Of a stretch of DNA of 29,578 nucleotides, positions 7,636-16,249 are shown piece by piece (within the stretch, counting starts at the first letter, position 1; every line of letters begins with the position of its first letter). The notes beneath the pieces are model-generated. The model saw nothing but the letters and a program-made list of their open reading frames with translations. It had not been told where the DNA came from and searched no databases. Source of the stretch: Castellaniella sp034674885 (GTDB taxonomy: Bacteria; Pseudomonadota; Gammaproteobacteria; Burkholderiales; Burkholderiaceae_B); NCBI RefSeq assembly GCF_034674885.1, contig NZ_JAUCDS010000033.1, forward strand, positions 1-29,578. The letters run 5' to 3'. The translations under genes were made by a program, and so were the position numbers.

Positions 7636-9249
7636 TCAGAACGTACGAGAAATCGAAAGCGAGATATAGTCGCGGTCGGCATAGTACTGGCCCCAGTTCA
7701 TGATGCCGTCGGTCGTTTCGGTGGCGGTCCGGCCGAAATAGTGGGTGTAGTTCAGTGCGCCCTTCCATGTGCCCAGGTAGGTCCCCGCGACGCCGATGGA
7801 GATGTCTCCGGTCCTGTTGCCGCCCAGTGCGTTGCCGATGGCGCTGGATTTTCCGAGGGATGCGCCGATGTTGATGGGCACCGAGATGTCCAGGCCGTCC
7901 AGGACCTGACGGTACTTGGGTTCGTAGACGAAGCGGATGGCGTAGGCATCCCGGTTGGCGTTCTTGTCATAGTGTCCCCGGGTGACCGACAAGGTTCGGT
8001 TCCAGGCGACTTCTCCTATGAAATCGGCCTCCTTGGAAATAAACGAAGGTCCGAGTGACGCCAGCCAGGAGATGTTCCAGTGGGCGGTGTTGCCGACCGG
8101 GTAGGGATCGTTCACCAGCGTGCCGTTGGCGTAGAAGACCGGGGTGCGATTGGCCAGGGAGACGTTCTTGCGGATCGAGAATTCCGTAGCCAGGTTCACG
8201 TTGCCGAAGGTCTTGGTCGCGCTCATGCCGTAGGCCTTGGCGCCGGTATGATAGTCCAGCCAGTATTTGCCGGTTGCGAAGTCCCCGGTGGGTGTGGGGA
8301 ATTTCTCGTTGTACCGCAGGGCATAGAAGCCCAGGTCGGTTTCGATGCTGTTGATGCGGTAGCGCACCTGGATGCCACCCTGGCCTGAGCTGCTGGGTTT
8401 GGTGTCGTCGCCGCGCCGCAAGCCGCCCGGCCCGTAGAAGATCTCGCCGCCGTCGTCCAAGAGGTCGCCCGTCGAGAAGTAGCTGCCGGATGCGGGCAGG
8501 CGGGCCTTGCGCCATTCGAGCTGGTAATAGGCGCCGATCATCAGTTCCGGGGTCAACTGGATGTTGCCCGAGACCTGGTTGACCGGCATCAGGATTTCCT
8601 TGGTCTGCGAGCCTGGGACCGAGGCGGCCTTGATCGCATCGACCGGCGCCATGACGCCGGCAAGCGAGTTCGGTGCCAGGAACAGACTCTCGCCGTAGAT
8701 CACCGTGTGCTTGCCCAGGCGGAAATTGGCCTTGGCGGCGCCGAGGTCGAACTTGCCGAAGACGAAGGCGTCCAGAAGTTCAACGTGCTGGCCCATGATG
8801 TCCCTGGTGTCGGACGCGAAGTGGTTGTAGGACGTTGACGAGTGATTGACCGTGCTGGACGAGTCGTTGTCGTTGCTCCCGTGGTACTGGGTGTCGTACC
8901 AGGCGGCACCGCTGACCCGCGCACCCCAGCCGTGTTTCGAGATGTCCAACTCGCTGAACAGGTCGAGGCGATTCGACACGATGCCCTTCCTGAAGTTGCG
9001 GTCGCCGTCGTCCTGATCGGGATCGACCAGTAGCCGGGAGTCCGGATTCTTCAGCCGGTTCATCAAGGTGTACTTGACCGTCGTATCCCATAGCACCCGC
9101 AGATCCGGGTCTTCGGTTTCGATCTGGAAGGCGTTGACGGCTGGCGGGATCGCCAGTCCTATCAGGACCACTGCGGCGGCCCTGCGGATGGGGTGCGGTG
9201 AGAAGCGCCGTGCGAAGCCCGGTCGTTTCCTGTGTGAAGTGTTCTCCAT
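7636..9249 (-). CDS. DUF1302 family outer-membrane protein
   Basis: This 537-residue protein begins with a positively charged n-region (MENTSHRKRPGFARRF) and a hydrophobic stretch (AAAVVLIGLAIPPAVNA), a probable signal peptide cleaved after AVNA. The mature part starts FQIETEDPDLRVLWDTTVKY, typical of DUF1302. The body has the alternating pattern of a beta-barrel and ends in ISLSISRTF, with the terminal phenylalanine expected of an outer-membrane barrel. The frame is open further upstream, but AGGAGGAG just before the ATG at 9249 and the signal peptide fix the start. DUF1302 and DUF1329 proteins are a recurrent pair near genes for hydrophobic substrates. Its promoter overlaps recurrent operator half-sites at 9374-9411. 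Confidence 0.93.
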   Translation of the reverse strand: MENTSHRKRPGFARRFSPHPIRRAAAVVLIGLAIPPAVNAFQIETEDPDLRVLWDTTVKYTLMNRLKNPDSRLLVDPDQDDGDRNFRKGIVSNRLDLFSELDISKHGWGARVSGAAWYDTQYHGSNDNDSSSTVNHSSTSYNHFASDTRDIMGQHVELLDAFVFGKFDLGAAKANFRLGKHTVIYGESLFLAPNSLAGVMAPVDAIKAASVPGSQTKEILMPVNQVSGNIQLTPELMIGAYYQLEWRKARLPASGSYFSTGDLLDDGGEIFYGPGGLRRGDDTKPSSSGQGGIQVRYRINSIETDLGFYALRYNEKFPTPTGDFATGKYWLDYHTGAKAYGMSATKTFGNVNLATEFSIRKNVSLANRTPVFYANGTLVNDPYPVGNTAHWNISWLASLGPSFISKEADFIGEVAWNRTLSVTRGHYDKNANRDAYAIRFVYEPKYRQVLDGLDISVPINIGASLGKSSAIGNALGGNRTGDISIGVAGTYLGTWKGALNYTHYFGRTATETTDGIMNWGQYYADRDYISLSISRTF

Positions 9250-9373
9250 TTCTCCTCCTTTTTGACTAGCGGATGCATACATGTGGATGCATTTCTGACT
9301 AATCCGGTCGTTGAGCGCTGCCTTCGCGCTGGTCTTTCGCCATCTTTGACCGGAAAGCATTTCCTCTGCAAAA

Positions 9374-9426
9374 ATACCGCATTGCGGTTGATGTGAATCG
9401 TATCGCGGTACATTTCCAGATGTCAA
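9374..9426 (-). promoter_or_regulatory. Promoter of DUF1302/DUF1329 with imperfect operator half-sites
   Basis: On the reverse strand TTGACA (9426-9421) and TACGAT (9402-9397) are 18 bp apart. The spacer carries two operator half-sites abutting in everted orientation, GTATCG (9400-9405) and CGGTAC (9406-9411, forward reading). A further pair, ATACCG-CATTG-CGGTTG, lies at 9374-9390. No complete 16-bp operator is present, so binding may be weaker or differently arranged here. Confidence 0.55.
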
Positions 9427-9484
9427 CCAAATTCTCAAGGAATGAAAGAGTTGATTTCACTGCCGTGAAAATTCACCTTGACGC

Positions 9485-9529
9485 TTGACAAAATTTTAAT
9501 AATGACCAAAATACGATACTGTTGTACCG
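9485..9529 (+). promoter_or_regulatory. Promoter and operator D of the cyclase/Liv/BKACE operon
   Basis: TTGACA (9485-9490) is followed after 16 bp by CAAAAT (9507-9512). One base later comes CGATAC-TGTT-GTACCG (9514-9529), flanked by CTTTGTGG. The operator would cover the transcription start, the usual position for repression. The same geometry occurs at 29122-29166. Confidence 0.7.
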
Positions 9530-9616
9530 CTTTGTGGGTTAAAAATCATGCCAGGCATCGTCTTTTTGGGGCGAGCGAGCCTGGTCAACATCGATATCAG
9601 TTCAGGAGACTTGAAG

Positions 9617-10453
9617 ATGGTTACGATCCGAGGCATCAATTTTCAGGAGAATCTCGACAACGACATGGGGCTCGAGTTCTACGACCTGAGCCACCCCTGG
9701 GGGCTGGGCCAGCCTTGCTGGCCGTACTTCGAGGACGTCAAGATCGAGCGGCTGCACACCATGGCGAAATCCGGCGTGCTGACCCAGCGCATCACCACTG
9801 TCATGCATTCCGGCACGCATATCGATGCACCGGCCCACGTGGTAGAGGGCACGCCGTTCATGGACGAGGTGCCGTTGCCGCACTTCTTCGGCACCGGCGT
9901 GGTGGTGTCGATCCCGAAGGGCAAGTGGGAAGTGATCACGGGCGACGACCTGGAAAAGGCGACGCCGGAGATCCACGAGGGGGACATCGTCGTCGTCAAT
10001 ACCGGCTGGCACCATCACTATGGTGACAACCGCATGTACTACGCCTACTCGCCCGGGTTCTACAAGGATGCCGGCGAATGGTTCGCCGACAAGAAGGTCA
10101 AGATGATCGGCACCGATACCCAGGCGCTGGACCACCCGCTGGGCACGGCGATCGGCCCGCACGGCCCAGGCTGGCCCAACGGCCTGCTGCCGGACATCAA
10201 TCGCGAGTACGAGCGTGAGACCGGCCGCAAGGTCATCGAGGACTTTCCCGAATGGGAGCCCTGCCACCAGGCCATCCTCAAGCACGGCATCTGCGGCATC
10301 GAGAATATCGGCGGCGAGCTGGACAAGGTGACCGGCAAGCGCGTGACTTTCGCGGCCTTCCCGTGGCGCTGGACCAAGGGCGACGGCTGCATCGTCCGTC
10401 TGGTCGCCATCGTCGATCCGAGTGGCAGGTACCGCTTCGAGACTGGCAAGTAA
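9617..10453 (+). CDS. Cyclase-family metal-dependent hydrolase
   Basis: This 278-residue protein carries the cyclase/kynurenine-formamidase-like signature HSGTHIDAPAH at residues 64-74, whose His and Asp residues bind the metal (often Mn or Zn). A later EWEPCHQAILKHGICGIENIG matches the C-terminal catalytic region of the family. Known members hydrolyse amide or lactam bonds (formylkynurenine, isatin) or act on polyketide-like compounds, so a ring or C-N/C-O hydrolysis is plausible. The start at 9617 is chosen for the upstream CAGGAGAC; an in-frame ATG at 9548 lacks such a site. It is the first gene of a ten-gene operon, directly after operator D, and the cupin gene follows 2 bases after its stop. 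Confidence 0.88.
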   Translation: MVTIRGINFQENLDNDMGLEFYDLSHPWGLGQPCWPYFEDVKIERLHTMAKSGVLTQRITTVMHSGTHIDAPAHVVEGTPFMDEVPLPHFFGTGVVVSIPKGKWEVITGDDLEKATPEIHEGDIVVVNTGWHHHYGDNRMYYAYSPGFYKDAGEWFADKKVKMIGTDTQALDHPLGTAIGPHGPGWPNGLLPDINREYERETGRKVIEDFPEWEPCHQAILKHGICGIENIGGELDKVTGKRVTFAAFPWRWTKGDGCIVRLVAIVDPSGRYRFETGK

Positions 10454-10455
10454 TC

Positions 10456-10803
10456 ATGAGGATCAAACGTTTCGCCGAGGCGAAGCCCTACGCGGCCCCT
10501 AATCACTACGACATGCGGGGGCTGCGTCTGCAGGGATTCGAGGATGGGGGGCCGCAGCAATGCTGGGTTGGTCTTTCCCATTTTCTGCCCGGAGGGGGCG
10601 CCGGACCGGACTCGTCCCCCCTGGAGAAGATCTATGTGGTGGTGGCTGGCGAGGTCACCGTGCGCTGCGCAGGAGAAGAGGTGGTCCTGGGAGCGATGGA
10701 CAGCTGCCATATCGGGCCCGACGAGATGCGGGAGATCAAGAACGAGGGCAATGCCGTTGCTTCCATGCTGGTGATCATGCCCTATCCGGAGAAGACATCA
10801 TGA
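10456..10803 (+). CDS. Small cupin-fold protein lacking canonical metal histidines
   Basis: This 115-residue protein has a single cupin barrel. Motif 1 should read roughly G-x5-HxH-x4-E, but here it is GPDSSPLEKIYVVVAGE (about 50-66), so only the glutamate remains. Motif 2 (MDSCHIGPDEMREIKN, 81-96) also lacks the usual histidine. It may therefore be a non-metal cupin used for binding, isomerisation or structure rather than oxygenation. The gene starts 2 bases after the cyclase stop, and its TGA overlaps the next ATG as ATGA, so translation is coupled on both sides. No specific function can be named. Confidence 0.8.
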   Translation: MRIKRFAEAKPYAAPNHYDMRGLRLQGFEDGGPQQCWVGLSHFLPGGGAGPDSSPLEKIYVVVAGEVTVRCAGEEVVLGAMDSCHIGPDEMREIKNEGNAVASMLVIMPYPEKTS

Positions 10804-11597
10804 ATAGCATCAATGATTCCATGGGCCTGTTCGACATTCGCGGCAAGGTTGCGGTCGTGACTGGCGCTTCCGGAGCCTTCGGCGCCCTGGCCGCCAGGGT
10901 CCTTGCCGGCGCCGGAGCCCGGCTGGTCCTGGCCGCCGGCAGAGCGCAGGAACTGGCGGAGGTGGCGCAGTCCTGCCAGGCGAGCGGCGCGGCTGTCGAA
11001 ACCATCGCGCGCCGCCCCTCGACCGAGGTGGATTGCGAAGCCATTCTGGAAATCGCCGACCGCTGTTTCGGTGGTGCCGATATCCTGGTGGTTGCTTCCG
11101 GGATGAACGACGTGGCGCCGATCGGGGAGATGTCCCTCGAGCGGTTCGAGCGCGTCATGAATGGCAACGTCACCAGCACCTGGCTGCTCTGCCGGGCTTT
11201 CGGGATGCGCGCCTTGGCGCGGGGGCGGGGCGGCAAGGTCGTCCTGGTGTCGTCGGCACGGGGCAAGCTGGGACATCCCGCCGGGTATAGCGCGTATTGC
11301 ACGTCCAAGTCCGCGGTCGACGGGCTGACCCGGGCGCTGGGGTGCGAATGGGGCAAAAGCGGGATCACCGTCAATGCGATCGCGCCGACGGTGTTCCGCT
11401 CGCCCTTGACCGCCTGGATGTTCGAGGATACAGAGAAGGGCAAGGCGACCCGCGAGGGGATGCTGGCGAGAATCCCCAAGGGGCGTCTGGGCGAGCCCGA
11501 GGATCTGGCGGGGCCGCTGTTGTTCCTGGCTTCCCGCGCCTCGGATTTCTACACCGGGCACATTCTCTATGCCGACGGCGGCTATACGGCGGGCTGA
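10800..11597 (+). CDS. SDR family NAD(P)-dependent oxidoreductase
   Basis: This 265-residue short-chain dehydrogenase has the cofactor motif TGASGAFG (21-28), active-site Ser151/152 in VSSARGKLGHPAGYSAY, and YCTSK (Tyr166, Lys170). The usual NNAG motif is replaced by ASGMN (about 99-103), a modest divergence. It ends ILYADGGYTAG, the common SDR C-terminus. The ATG overlaps the cupin stop by 4 bases. It should interconvert a hydroxyl and a ketone; in this operon it probably acts on the product of the cyclase-family hydrolase or the step before it. Substrate unknown. Confidence 0.92.
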   Translation: MNSINDSMGLFDIRGKVAVVTGASGAFGALAARVLAGAGARLVLAAGRAQELAEVAQSCQASGAAVETIARRPSTEVDCEAILEIADRCFGGADILVVASGMNDVAPIGEMSLERFERVMNGNVTSTWLLCRAFGMRALARGRGGKVVLVSSARGKLGHPAGYSAYCTSKSAVDGLTRALGCEWGKSGITVNAIAPTVFRSPLTAWMFEDTEKGKATREGMLARIPKGRLGEPEDLAGPLLFLASRASDFYTGHILYADGGYTAG

Positions 11598-11600
11598 GCG

Positions 11601-12512
11601 ATGAGCGAAATCAAGTCTCGCATCGCCGTTGTTGGCGCTGGTCTCATGGGTCACGGCATCGCCCAGGTCTTTGCCCGGGCGGGCCACCAGGTGCGCGTCC
11701 ATGACGCCCAGGCCACCGCCCTCGATAGCCTCAGGAGCCGGATCACCGACAATTTCCGCCGACTGGGCCTGGAAACCGGCCCGGAGGAGCGGGTGAGCGG
11801 CCACACCGATCTCGGCGAGGCCGTGGCGCAGGCCGATTTCGTCTTCGAGGCGGCGCCGGAAAAGCCTGCACTCAAGCAGGCGATCTTCCGCGAACTCGTC
11901 CGCCTCGCCCCGGCGGATGCGGTGCTTGCCTCCAACACGTCGGTCATTCCGATCACGGAGATCGCTGGAGACATCGAGGACAATGGCCGGATCCTGGGCA
12001 CTCATTGGTGGAATCCGCCCTTCCTGGTGCCGCTGGTCGAGGTCGTCGGCATGGCACGCACCGACCCACGAGTGATTGAGCGGACGATGGCGCTCCTGCG
12101 GGCGGCCGGCAAAACGCCGGTGCATGTGAAGAAGGACGTGGCCGGCTTCGTCGGCAACCGCCTTCAGCATGCGCTCTGGCGCGAGGCGGTCGCCATCGTC
12201 GCGGAAGGCATCGCCGATGCCGAAACCGTCGACACCGTGGTCAAGCAAAGTTTCGGCCGACGGCTGGCGGTGCTCGGCCCGCTCGAAAACGCTGATCTGG
12301 TGGGCACCGACCTGACGCTCGACATCCACCAAGTCGTGCTGCCGCATCTGAACCGCGAACCGGGCCCTTCGCCCTATCTGCGCGACTTGGTGGCGGACGG
12401 CCGTCTGGGCATGAAGACCGGAGAGGGCTTTCGACGCTGGACGGATCGGGAGGCCGATGCGCTGCGCAGCCGTGTCTACGATTACCTGAAGGAGTTCAAG
12501 GAACCGGACTGA
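11601..12512 (+). CDS. 3-hydroxyacyl-CoA-dehydrogenase-type NAD enzyme
   Basis: This 303-residue protein has the N-terminal Rossmann motif GAGLMG (12-17), the family SNTS (111-114), catalytic His135 in GTHWWNPP, Glu147, and FVGNRLQ in the second domain. A complete C-terminal helical domain follows. Length fits the single-function 3-hydroxyacyl-CoA dehydrogenase superfamily, which also includes carnitine dehydrogenase and gulonate 3-dehydrogenase acting on free hydroxy acids. GTHWWNPPFLVPLVEVV resembles the free-acid branch more than the FadB branch, but this is judged by eye. It would oxidise a beta-hydroxy acid or its thioester to the beta-keto form, the substrate type needed by the BKACE at the operon's end. 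Only 3 bases separate it from the SDR gene. Confidence 0.88.
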   Translation: MSEIKSRIAVVGAGLMGHGIAQVFARAGHQVRVHDAQATALDSLRSRITDNFRRLGLETGPEERVSGHTDLGEAVAQADFVFEAAPEKPALKQAIFRELVRLAPADAVLASNTSVIPITEIAGDIEDNGRILGTHWWNPPFLVPLVEVVGMARTDPRVIERTMALLRAAGKTPVHVKKDVAGFVGNRLQHALWREAVAIVAEGIADAETVDTVVKQSFGRRLAVLGPLENADLVGTDLTLDIHQVVLPHLNREPGPSPYLRDLVADGRLGMKTGEGFRRWTDREADALRSRVYDYLKEFKEPD

Positions 12513-12609
12513 TACTGCGCACACGATTTTCACCACGGCATTCTGGAGGAGTCCAGGTCGGTGAAGACGCTGCATCCAGACCGCGGAATGAATTTACAGG
12601 AGAGGACAT

Positions 12610-13902
12610 ATGCATTCGACCCAGGGGGAGCGGGCCGCATCCCGCAAGCGCAGGGCGTTGCTCAAGGCCGGAGTCGGCCTCGTCGCCGCGCCGGCCGTGC
12701 TGTGCTCCACGCGCACCTATGCCGACGAGCCGGTGTTCAAGGTCGGCCATGTCAGCCCGCGCACCGGCCCGCTCGCGGGCTTCGCCGAGGCTGATGACTA
12801 TATTCTTCAAGGCGTCAGGGCCGCATTTTCCGGGGGCGTACGGAACGACGGCAAGTCCTGGAAGATCGAAATCGTCTCCAAGGACAGCCAGTCCAACCCG
12901 AACCGGGCTGCGGAAGTGGCCGCCGGCCTGATCCTCACGGACGAGGTCGATCTCATCGTCGCCGCCTCGACCCCGGATACGGTCAATCCGGTGTCCGATC
13001 AGGCGGAGGCAAATGGCACCCCCTGCATCACTACCGACTGCCCCTGGCAACCGTATTTCTTCGGTCGCAACGGCAACCCCGCCGAAGGCTTCGAAAGCAC
13101 CTATCACTTCTTCTGGGGACTCGAGGACGTCATCGCTTCCTTTCTGTCGCTATGGGAAAACCCTCGGGTCGCCCACAAGGTCGGCGGCCTGTTTCCCAAC
13201 GATGCCGACGGCAATGCCTGGGGCGATTCGGAGCGTGGTTTCCCGAGGCCACTGGCGGAAGCCGGCTTCGCGCTCACCGACCCCGGCCGCTACCAGCCGA
13301 TGAGCGACGATTTCAGTTCGCAGATTTCCGCTTTCAGGGCGGCTGGTGTGGAAATCGTCACCGGCAACATGATCGCGCCTGATTTCGCTACGTTCTGGAG
13401 CCAAGCTGGCCAGCAGGGACTCAGGCCCAAGATCGTCACCATCGGCAAGGCGCTGCTGTTTCCCTCGGCCATCCAGTCGCTCGGCGAGCGCAGCGTCGGC
13501 CTTTCCTCGGAAATTTGGTGGTCGCCCGACCATCCGTTCGATTCCAGCCTGACCGGTGAGAGCTCGCGCAGTCTCGCGCAGGGCTACACCCGGACGACCG
13601 GACGACCCTGGATCCAGCCGATCGGTTTCAAGCACGCGCTGTTCGAAGTGGTGGCCGACGTGGTGCGGCGCGCCGCCGACCTCGAGGACCCCGCCGCCAT
13701 TATCGAGGCGATCCGCAGCACATCGATGACCACGATCGTTGGTCCCGTCGACTGGTCCTCCGGCCCTGTCAAGAACGTGACCAAGACGCCCTTGGTAGCC
13801 GGCCAGTGGCAGAAGCGTGGCGACAAGGTCGAGCTGGTGATCACCACCAACCGGATGGCGCCTGAGATCCCGGTTGGCGGTGAATTGCAACTGCTCGCCT
13901 GA
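12610..13902 (+). CDS. Liv-type ABC transporter substrate-binding protein
   Basis: This 430-residue periplasmic binding protein is of the branched-chain amino acid type (Peripla_BP_6). It starts with a twin-arginine-like signal (RKRRALLKAGVGLVAAPAV, cleavage probably near YADEP), followed by FKVGHVSPRTGPLAGFAEA, typical of the family's first strand and loop. AGGAGAGG precedes the ATG at 12610. A second Shine-Dalgarno-like GGAGGAG with a GTG at 12561 reads out of frame and is considered spurious. It is followed by matching ATPase and permease genes. In catabolic clusters such proteins often bind aromatic or organic acids rather than amino acids, so the ligand is likely an acid intermediate or the growth substrate. 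Confidence 0.9.
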   Translation: MHSTQGERAASRKRRALLKAGVGLVAAPAVLCSTRTYADEPVFKVGHVSPRTGPLAGFAEADDYILQGVRAAFSGGVRNDGKSWKIEIVSKDSQSNPNRAAEVAAGLILTDEVDLIVAASTPDTVNPVSDQAEANGTPCITTDCPWQPYFFGRNGNPAEGFESTYHFFWGLEDVIASFLSLWENPRVAHKVGGLFPNDADGNAWGDSERGFPRPLAEAGFALTDPGRYQPMSDDFSSQISAFRAAGVEIVTGNMIAPDFATFWSQAGQQGLRPKIVTIGKALLFPSAIQSLGERSVGLSSEIWWSPDHPFDSSLTGESSRSLAQGYTRTTGRPWIQPIGFKHALFEVVADVVRRAADLEDPAAIIEAIRSTSMTTIVGPVDWSSGPVKNVTKTPLVAGQWQKRGDKVELVITTNRMAPEIPVGGELQLLA

Positions 13903-13954
13903 CCATCCGGATCCGCTCCGGGAGGCGGGTCCCTTCCTGAATCTGAGGCATGAC

Positions 13955-14683
13955 ATGGCGATGCTCGAAATGGATGACGTAAGCAAGCACTACGGGCGGC
14001 TGCGGGTGACCGACGCCGTGTCGTTCTCCGTGTCGGCCGGTGAGGCGCTCGGCATCATCGGGCCGAACGGCGCGGGCAAGACCACGATTTTCAACCTGAT
14101 CGCCGGCACGGTCGCTCCGGATTCGGGGCGGATCGTGTTCGACGGCGTGGATGTCTCAGCGCTGCCGGCTCGGGCGCGCTGTCACCGGGGCATCGGGCGC
14201 TCCTTTCAGATCCCGCATCCCTTCGCCGGCATGAGCACCTATGAGAACGTCCTGGTGGGCGCCGCCTTCGGTCGTCGGCGTCCGGAGCGAGACAGCGCCG
14301 AAAAGGCGATCGAGGTGCTCGAGCTCACTGGCTTGCGGCGCAAGGCCAATGTGCTGGCCGGCCAACTGACGTTGCTCGAGCGCAAGCGGCTGGAAATGGC
14401 TCGTGCCCTGGCGAGTGGGCCGAAGCTACTGCTGCTCGACGAGATCGCTGGTGGCCTGACCGAACCGGAATGCCAGGAGCTGGTGGCGGCCATCGCGGAA
14501 GTCCGCAAGGCAGGCGTCTCGATCATCTGGATCGAGCATGTCGTGCATGCCTTGCTCGCCGTGGTCGATCGCATCGCCGTCATCGATTTCGGCCGCAAGA
14601 TTGCCGAGGGCGAGCCGCATGCGGTCATGGCGAGCAGGGAAGTGGCCGAGATCTACATGGGTGTGGAGACGACGCATGATTGA
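13955..14683 (+). CDS. livG: Liv-type ABC transporter ATP-binding protein LivG
   Basis: This 242-residue ATPase has Walker A GPNGAGKTT, a LivG-like IGRSFQIPHPFAGMSTYENV region after the first lobe, and Walker B LLLLDEIAGGL. The signature motif is not LSGGQ but LTLLERKRLEMARAL, a variant found in many LivG proteins. The ATG at 13955 follows a weak TGAGG; an ATG two codons later is the alternative. The 3' end overlaps livF by 8 bases. With LivF it should power the LivH/LivM channel. Confidence 0.92.
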   Translation: MAMLEMDDVSKHYGRLRVTDAVSFSVSAGEALGIIGPNGAGKTTIFNLIAGTVAPDSGRIVFDGVDVSALPARARCHRGIGRSFQIPHPFAGMSTYENVLVGAAFGRRRPERDSAEKAIEVLELTGLRRKANVLAGQLTLLERKRLEMARALASGPKLLLLDEIAGGLTEPECQELVAAIAEVRKAGVSIIWIEHVVHALLAVVDRIAVIDFGRKIAEGEPHAVMASREVAEIYMGVETTHD

Positions 14684-15380
14684 GCCCATCCTCGTCCTCC
14701 GCGGCCTGAAGGCCGGCTACGGCGATTTTCAGGCGTTGTTCGGCATCGATCTCGATCTCCGCGAGGGTGAAGTCCTGGCGCTGATCGGCGCAAACGGCGC
14801 CGGCAAGTCGACACTGATCCGTTCGATCATGGGTCTGGTGCCCTCGCAGCGCGAGATGATCCGCTTCCGCGGCGAGGCGATTGGCGGGATGCGTCCGGAT
14901 CGTATCGCCGGGCGCGGTATCGCGCTCGTGCCGGAAGGCCGGCGGCTGTTTCGTTCCTTGACCGTCGAAGAAAACCTGATGATCGGTGGCGAGCGCGGCC
15001 GACCGGGCGTCTGGACGCTCGACACTGTCTACAGCCTGTTTCCGGCGCTGCAGGAGCGGTGCCACGAACTCGGCACGGCACTGTCGGGTGGCCAGCAACA
15101 GATGGTGGCGATCGGCCGGGCGCTGATGGCCAATCCCGAGGTCATCCTGTTCGACGAGATTTCGCTGGGTCTGGCGCCGGTGGTCATCAAGGATATCTAT
15201 GCGGCCTTGCCGGCCATCATCCGCACGGGGGTCTCGGCGATTCTGGTCGAGCAGGACGTCGGCCGGGCGCTCTCGGCCGCCCACCGGTTCGTCTGCCTGC
15301 AGGAAGGCAGGATCTCGTTGGCCGGCGAACCCCGCAGTTTCACGCGCGCGGACATTACCGCAGCGTATTTCGGAGCCTAA
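14676..15380 (+). CDS. livF: Liv-type ABC transporter ATP-binding protein LivF
   Basis: This 234-residue ATPase has Walker A GANGAGKST, the LivF-typical ALVPEGRRLFRSLTVEENL, a canonical LSGGQQQM signature, and Walker B VILFDEISLGLAP. Its ATG lies inside the last codons of livG, giving an 8-base overlap that indicates coupled translation. It is the second ATPase of the importer. Gene order here is ATPases before permeases. Confidence 0.94.
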   Translation: MIEPILVLRGLKAGYGDFQALFGIDLDLREGEVLALIGANGAGKSTLIRSIMGLVPSQREMIRFRGEAIGGMRPDRIAGRGIALVPEGRRLFRSLTVEENLMIGGERGRPGVWTLDTVYSLFPALQERCHELGTALSGGQQQMVAIGRALMANPEVILFDEISLGLAPVVIKDIYAALPAIIRTGVSAILVEQDVGRALSAAHRFVCLQEGRISLAGEPRSFTRADITAAYFGA

Positions 15381-15382
15381 CC

Positions 15383-16246
15383 GTGGACTGGATCAACGCG
15401 CTCGTGCAGGGAATCATGCTCGGCGGACTCTACGTGCTGTTTGCCGCCGGTCTGTCGCTGATCTTCGGCGTCATGCGTCTGGTCAACATCGCCCATGGCG
15501 ACCTGATCGTGTTGGCCGCCTATGTGGCGATGGTGATCGTCGACCTCACCGGCCTGCACCCGTTGCTTTCGGCCGTGCTCGCCGTGCCGCTGATGGCGGC
15601 GATCGGCTATGGGCTGCAGCGGTGCCTGCTCAATCCGACCATCGGCAAGGATCTGCTGTCGCCGCTGCTCGTCACCTTCGGCATCTCGGTGATCATTCAG
15701 AACGGGCTCCTGGCCACCTTTACCGCCGACAGCCGGCGCCTGGCCGCCGGCTCGATCGAAGCCGTGAGTCTCAGCCTCCTACCGGGCCTGCAGGTCGGCG
15801 TGCTGCCGCTGCTGATGTTCTGTGTCTCCGTCGTATTGATCTTCTGCCTCGAATGGATCTTCTTTCGGACCAGGCTGGGTCGTGCCTTCCGTGCCACCTC
15901 CGACGACGCGGAAATGGCCCAGGTGATGGTGCTCGACCGAAACCATGTGTTCGGCATTGCGATGGCGCTTTCGACCGCCGTAGTGGCGATCGCCGGCATC
16001 TTTCTCGCCATCCGTACGAATTTCGATCCAGCCTCCGGGCCGGCGCGGCTGATCTTCGGTTTCGAGGCGGTGATCATCGGCGGGTTGGGCAGTCTCTGGG
16101 GGACGCTGGCCGGGGGCATCGTGCTCGGCGTCGCCCAGACGATGGGTGCCCAGATCTCGCCGGGCTGGCAGATCCTCGCCGGACACCTGGTGTTCTTCGC
16201 GGTGCTGGTGCTCAGGCCCCGCGGCCTGTTTCCGAGGATGGACTGA
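15383..16246 (+). CDS. livH: Liv-type ABC transporter permease LivH
   Basis: This 287-residue, highly hydrophobic protein starts at a GTG (15383) 2 bases after the livF stop, with GGAG 7 bases upstream. The N-terminus WINALVQGIMLGGLYVLFAAG and the following FGVMRLVNIAHGDLIVLAAY are hallmarks of LivH. About eight transmembrane segments are visible. The cytoplasmic coupling region, GRAFRATSDDAEMAQVMVLD, contacts the ATPases in this family. The C-terminus LRPRGLFPRMD is typical. Confidence 0.93.
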   Translation: MDWINALVQGIMLGGLYVLFAAGLSLIFGVMRLVNIAHGDLIVLAAYVAMVIVDLTGLHPLLSAVLAVPLMAAIGYGLQRCLLNPTIGKDLLSPLLVTFGISVIIQNGLLATFTADSRRLAAGSIEAVSLSLLPGLQVGVLPLLMFCVSVVLIFCLEWIFFRTRLGRAFRATSDDAEMAQVMVLDRNHVFGIAMALSTAVVAIAGIFLAIRTNFDPASGPARLIFGFEAVIIGGLGSLWGTLAGGIVLGVAQTMGAQISPGWQILAGHLVFFAVLVLRPRGLFPRMD

Positions 16247-16249
16247 GCC

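Larger units (their letters stand above)
9250..9616. other. Divergent 367-bp control region between DUF1302 and the cyclase operon
   Basis: This AT-richer gap contains two back-to-back promoters with operator motifs, annotated separately at 9374-9426 (reverse) and 9485-9529 (forward). The remaining parts, the leader 9250-9373 and the spacer 9427-9484, show no convincing gene. A forward frame entering the cyclase gene from 9548 is open but lacks a Shine-Dalgarno and family-like sequence. Confidence 0.7.

Noticed and set aside
10782..12575. Open reverse frame of about 597 codons across the SDR and hydroxyacyl dehydrogenase genes
   Set aside because: Composition is typical of an antisense shadow, and the forward genes have intact cofactor and catalytic motifs.
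12561..12794. Short frame starting at a GTG with a good Shine-Dalgarno before the substrate-binding protein
   Set aside because: It overlaps the binding-protein gene out of frame and its sequence becomes arginine-rich shadow; a leader-peptide role is possible but unsupported.
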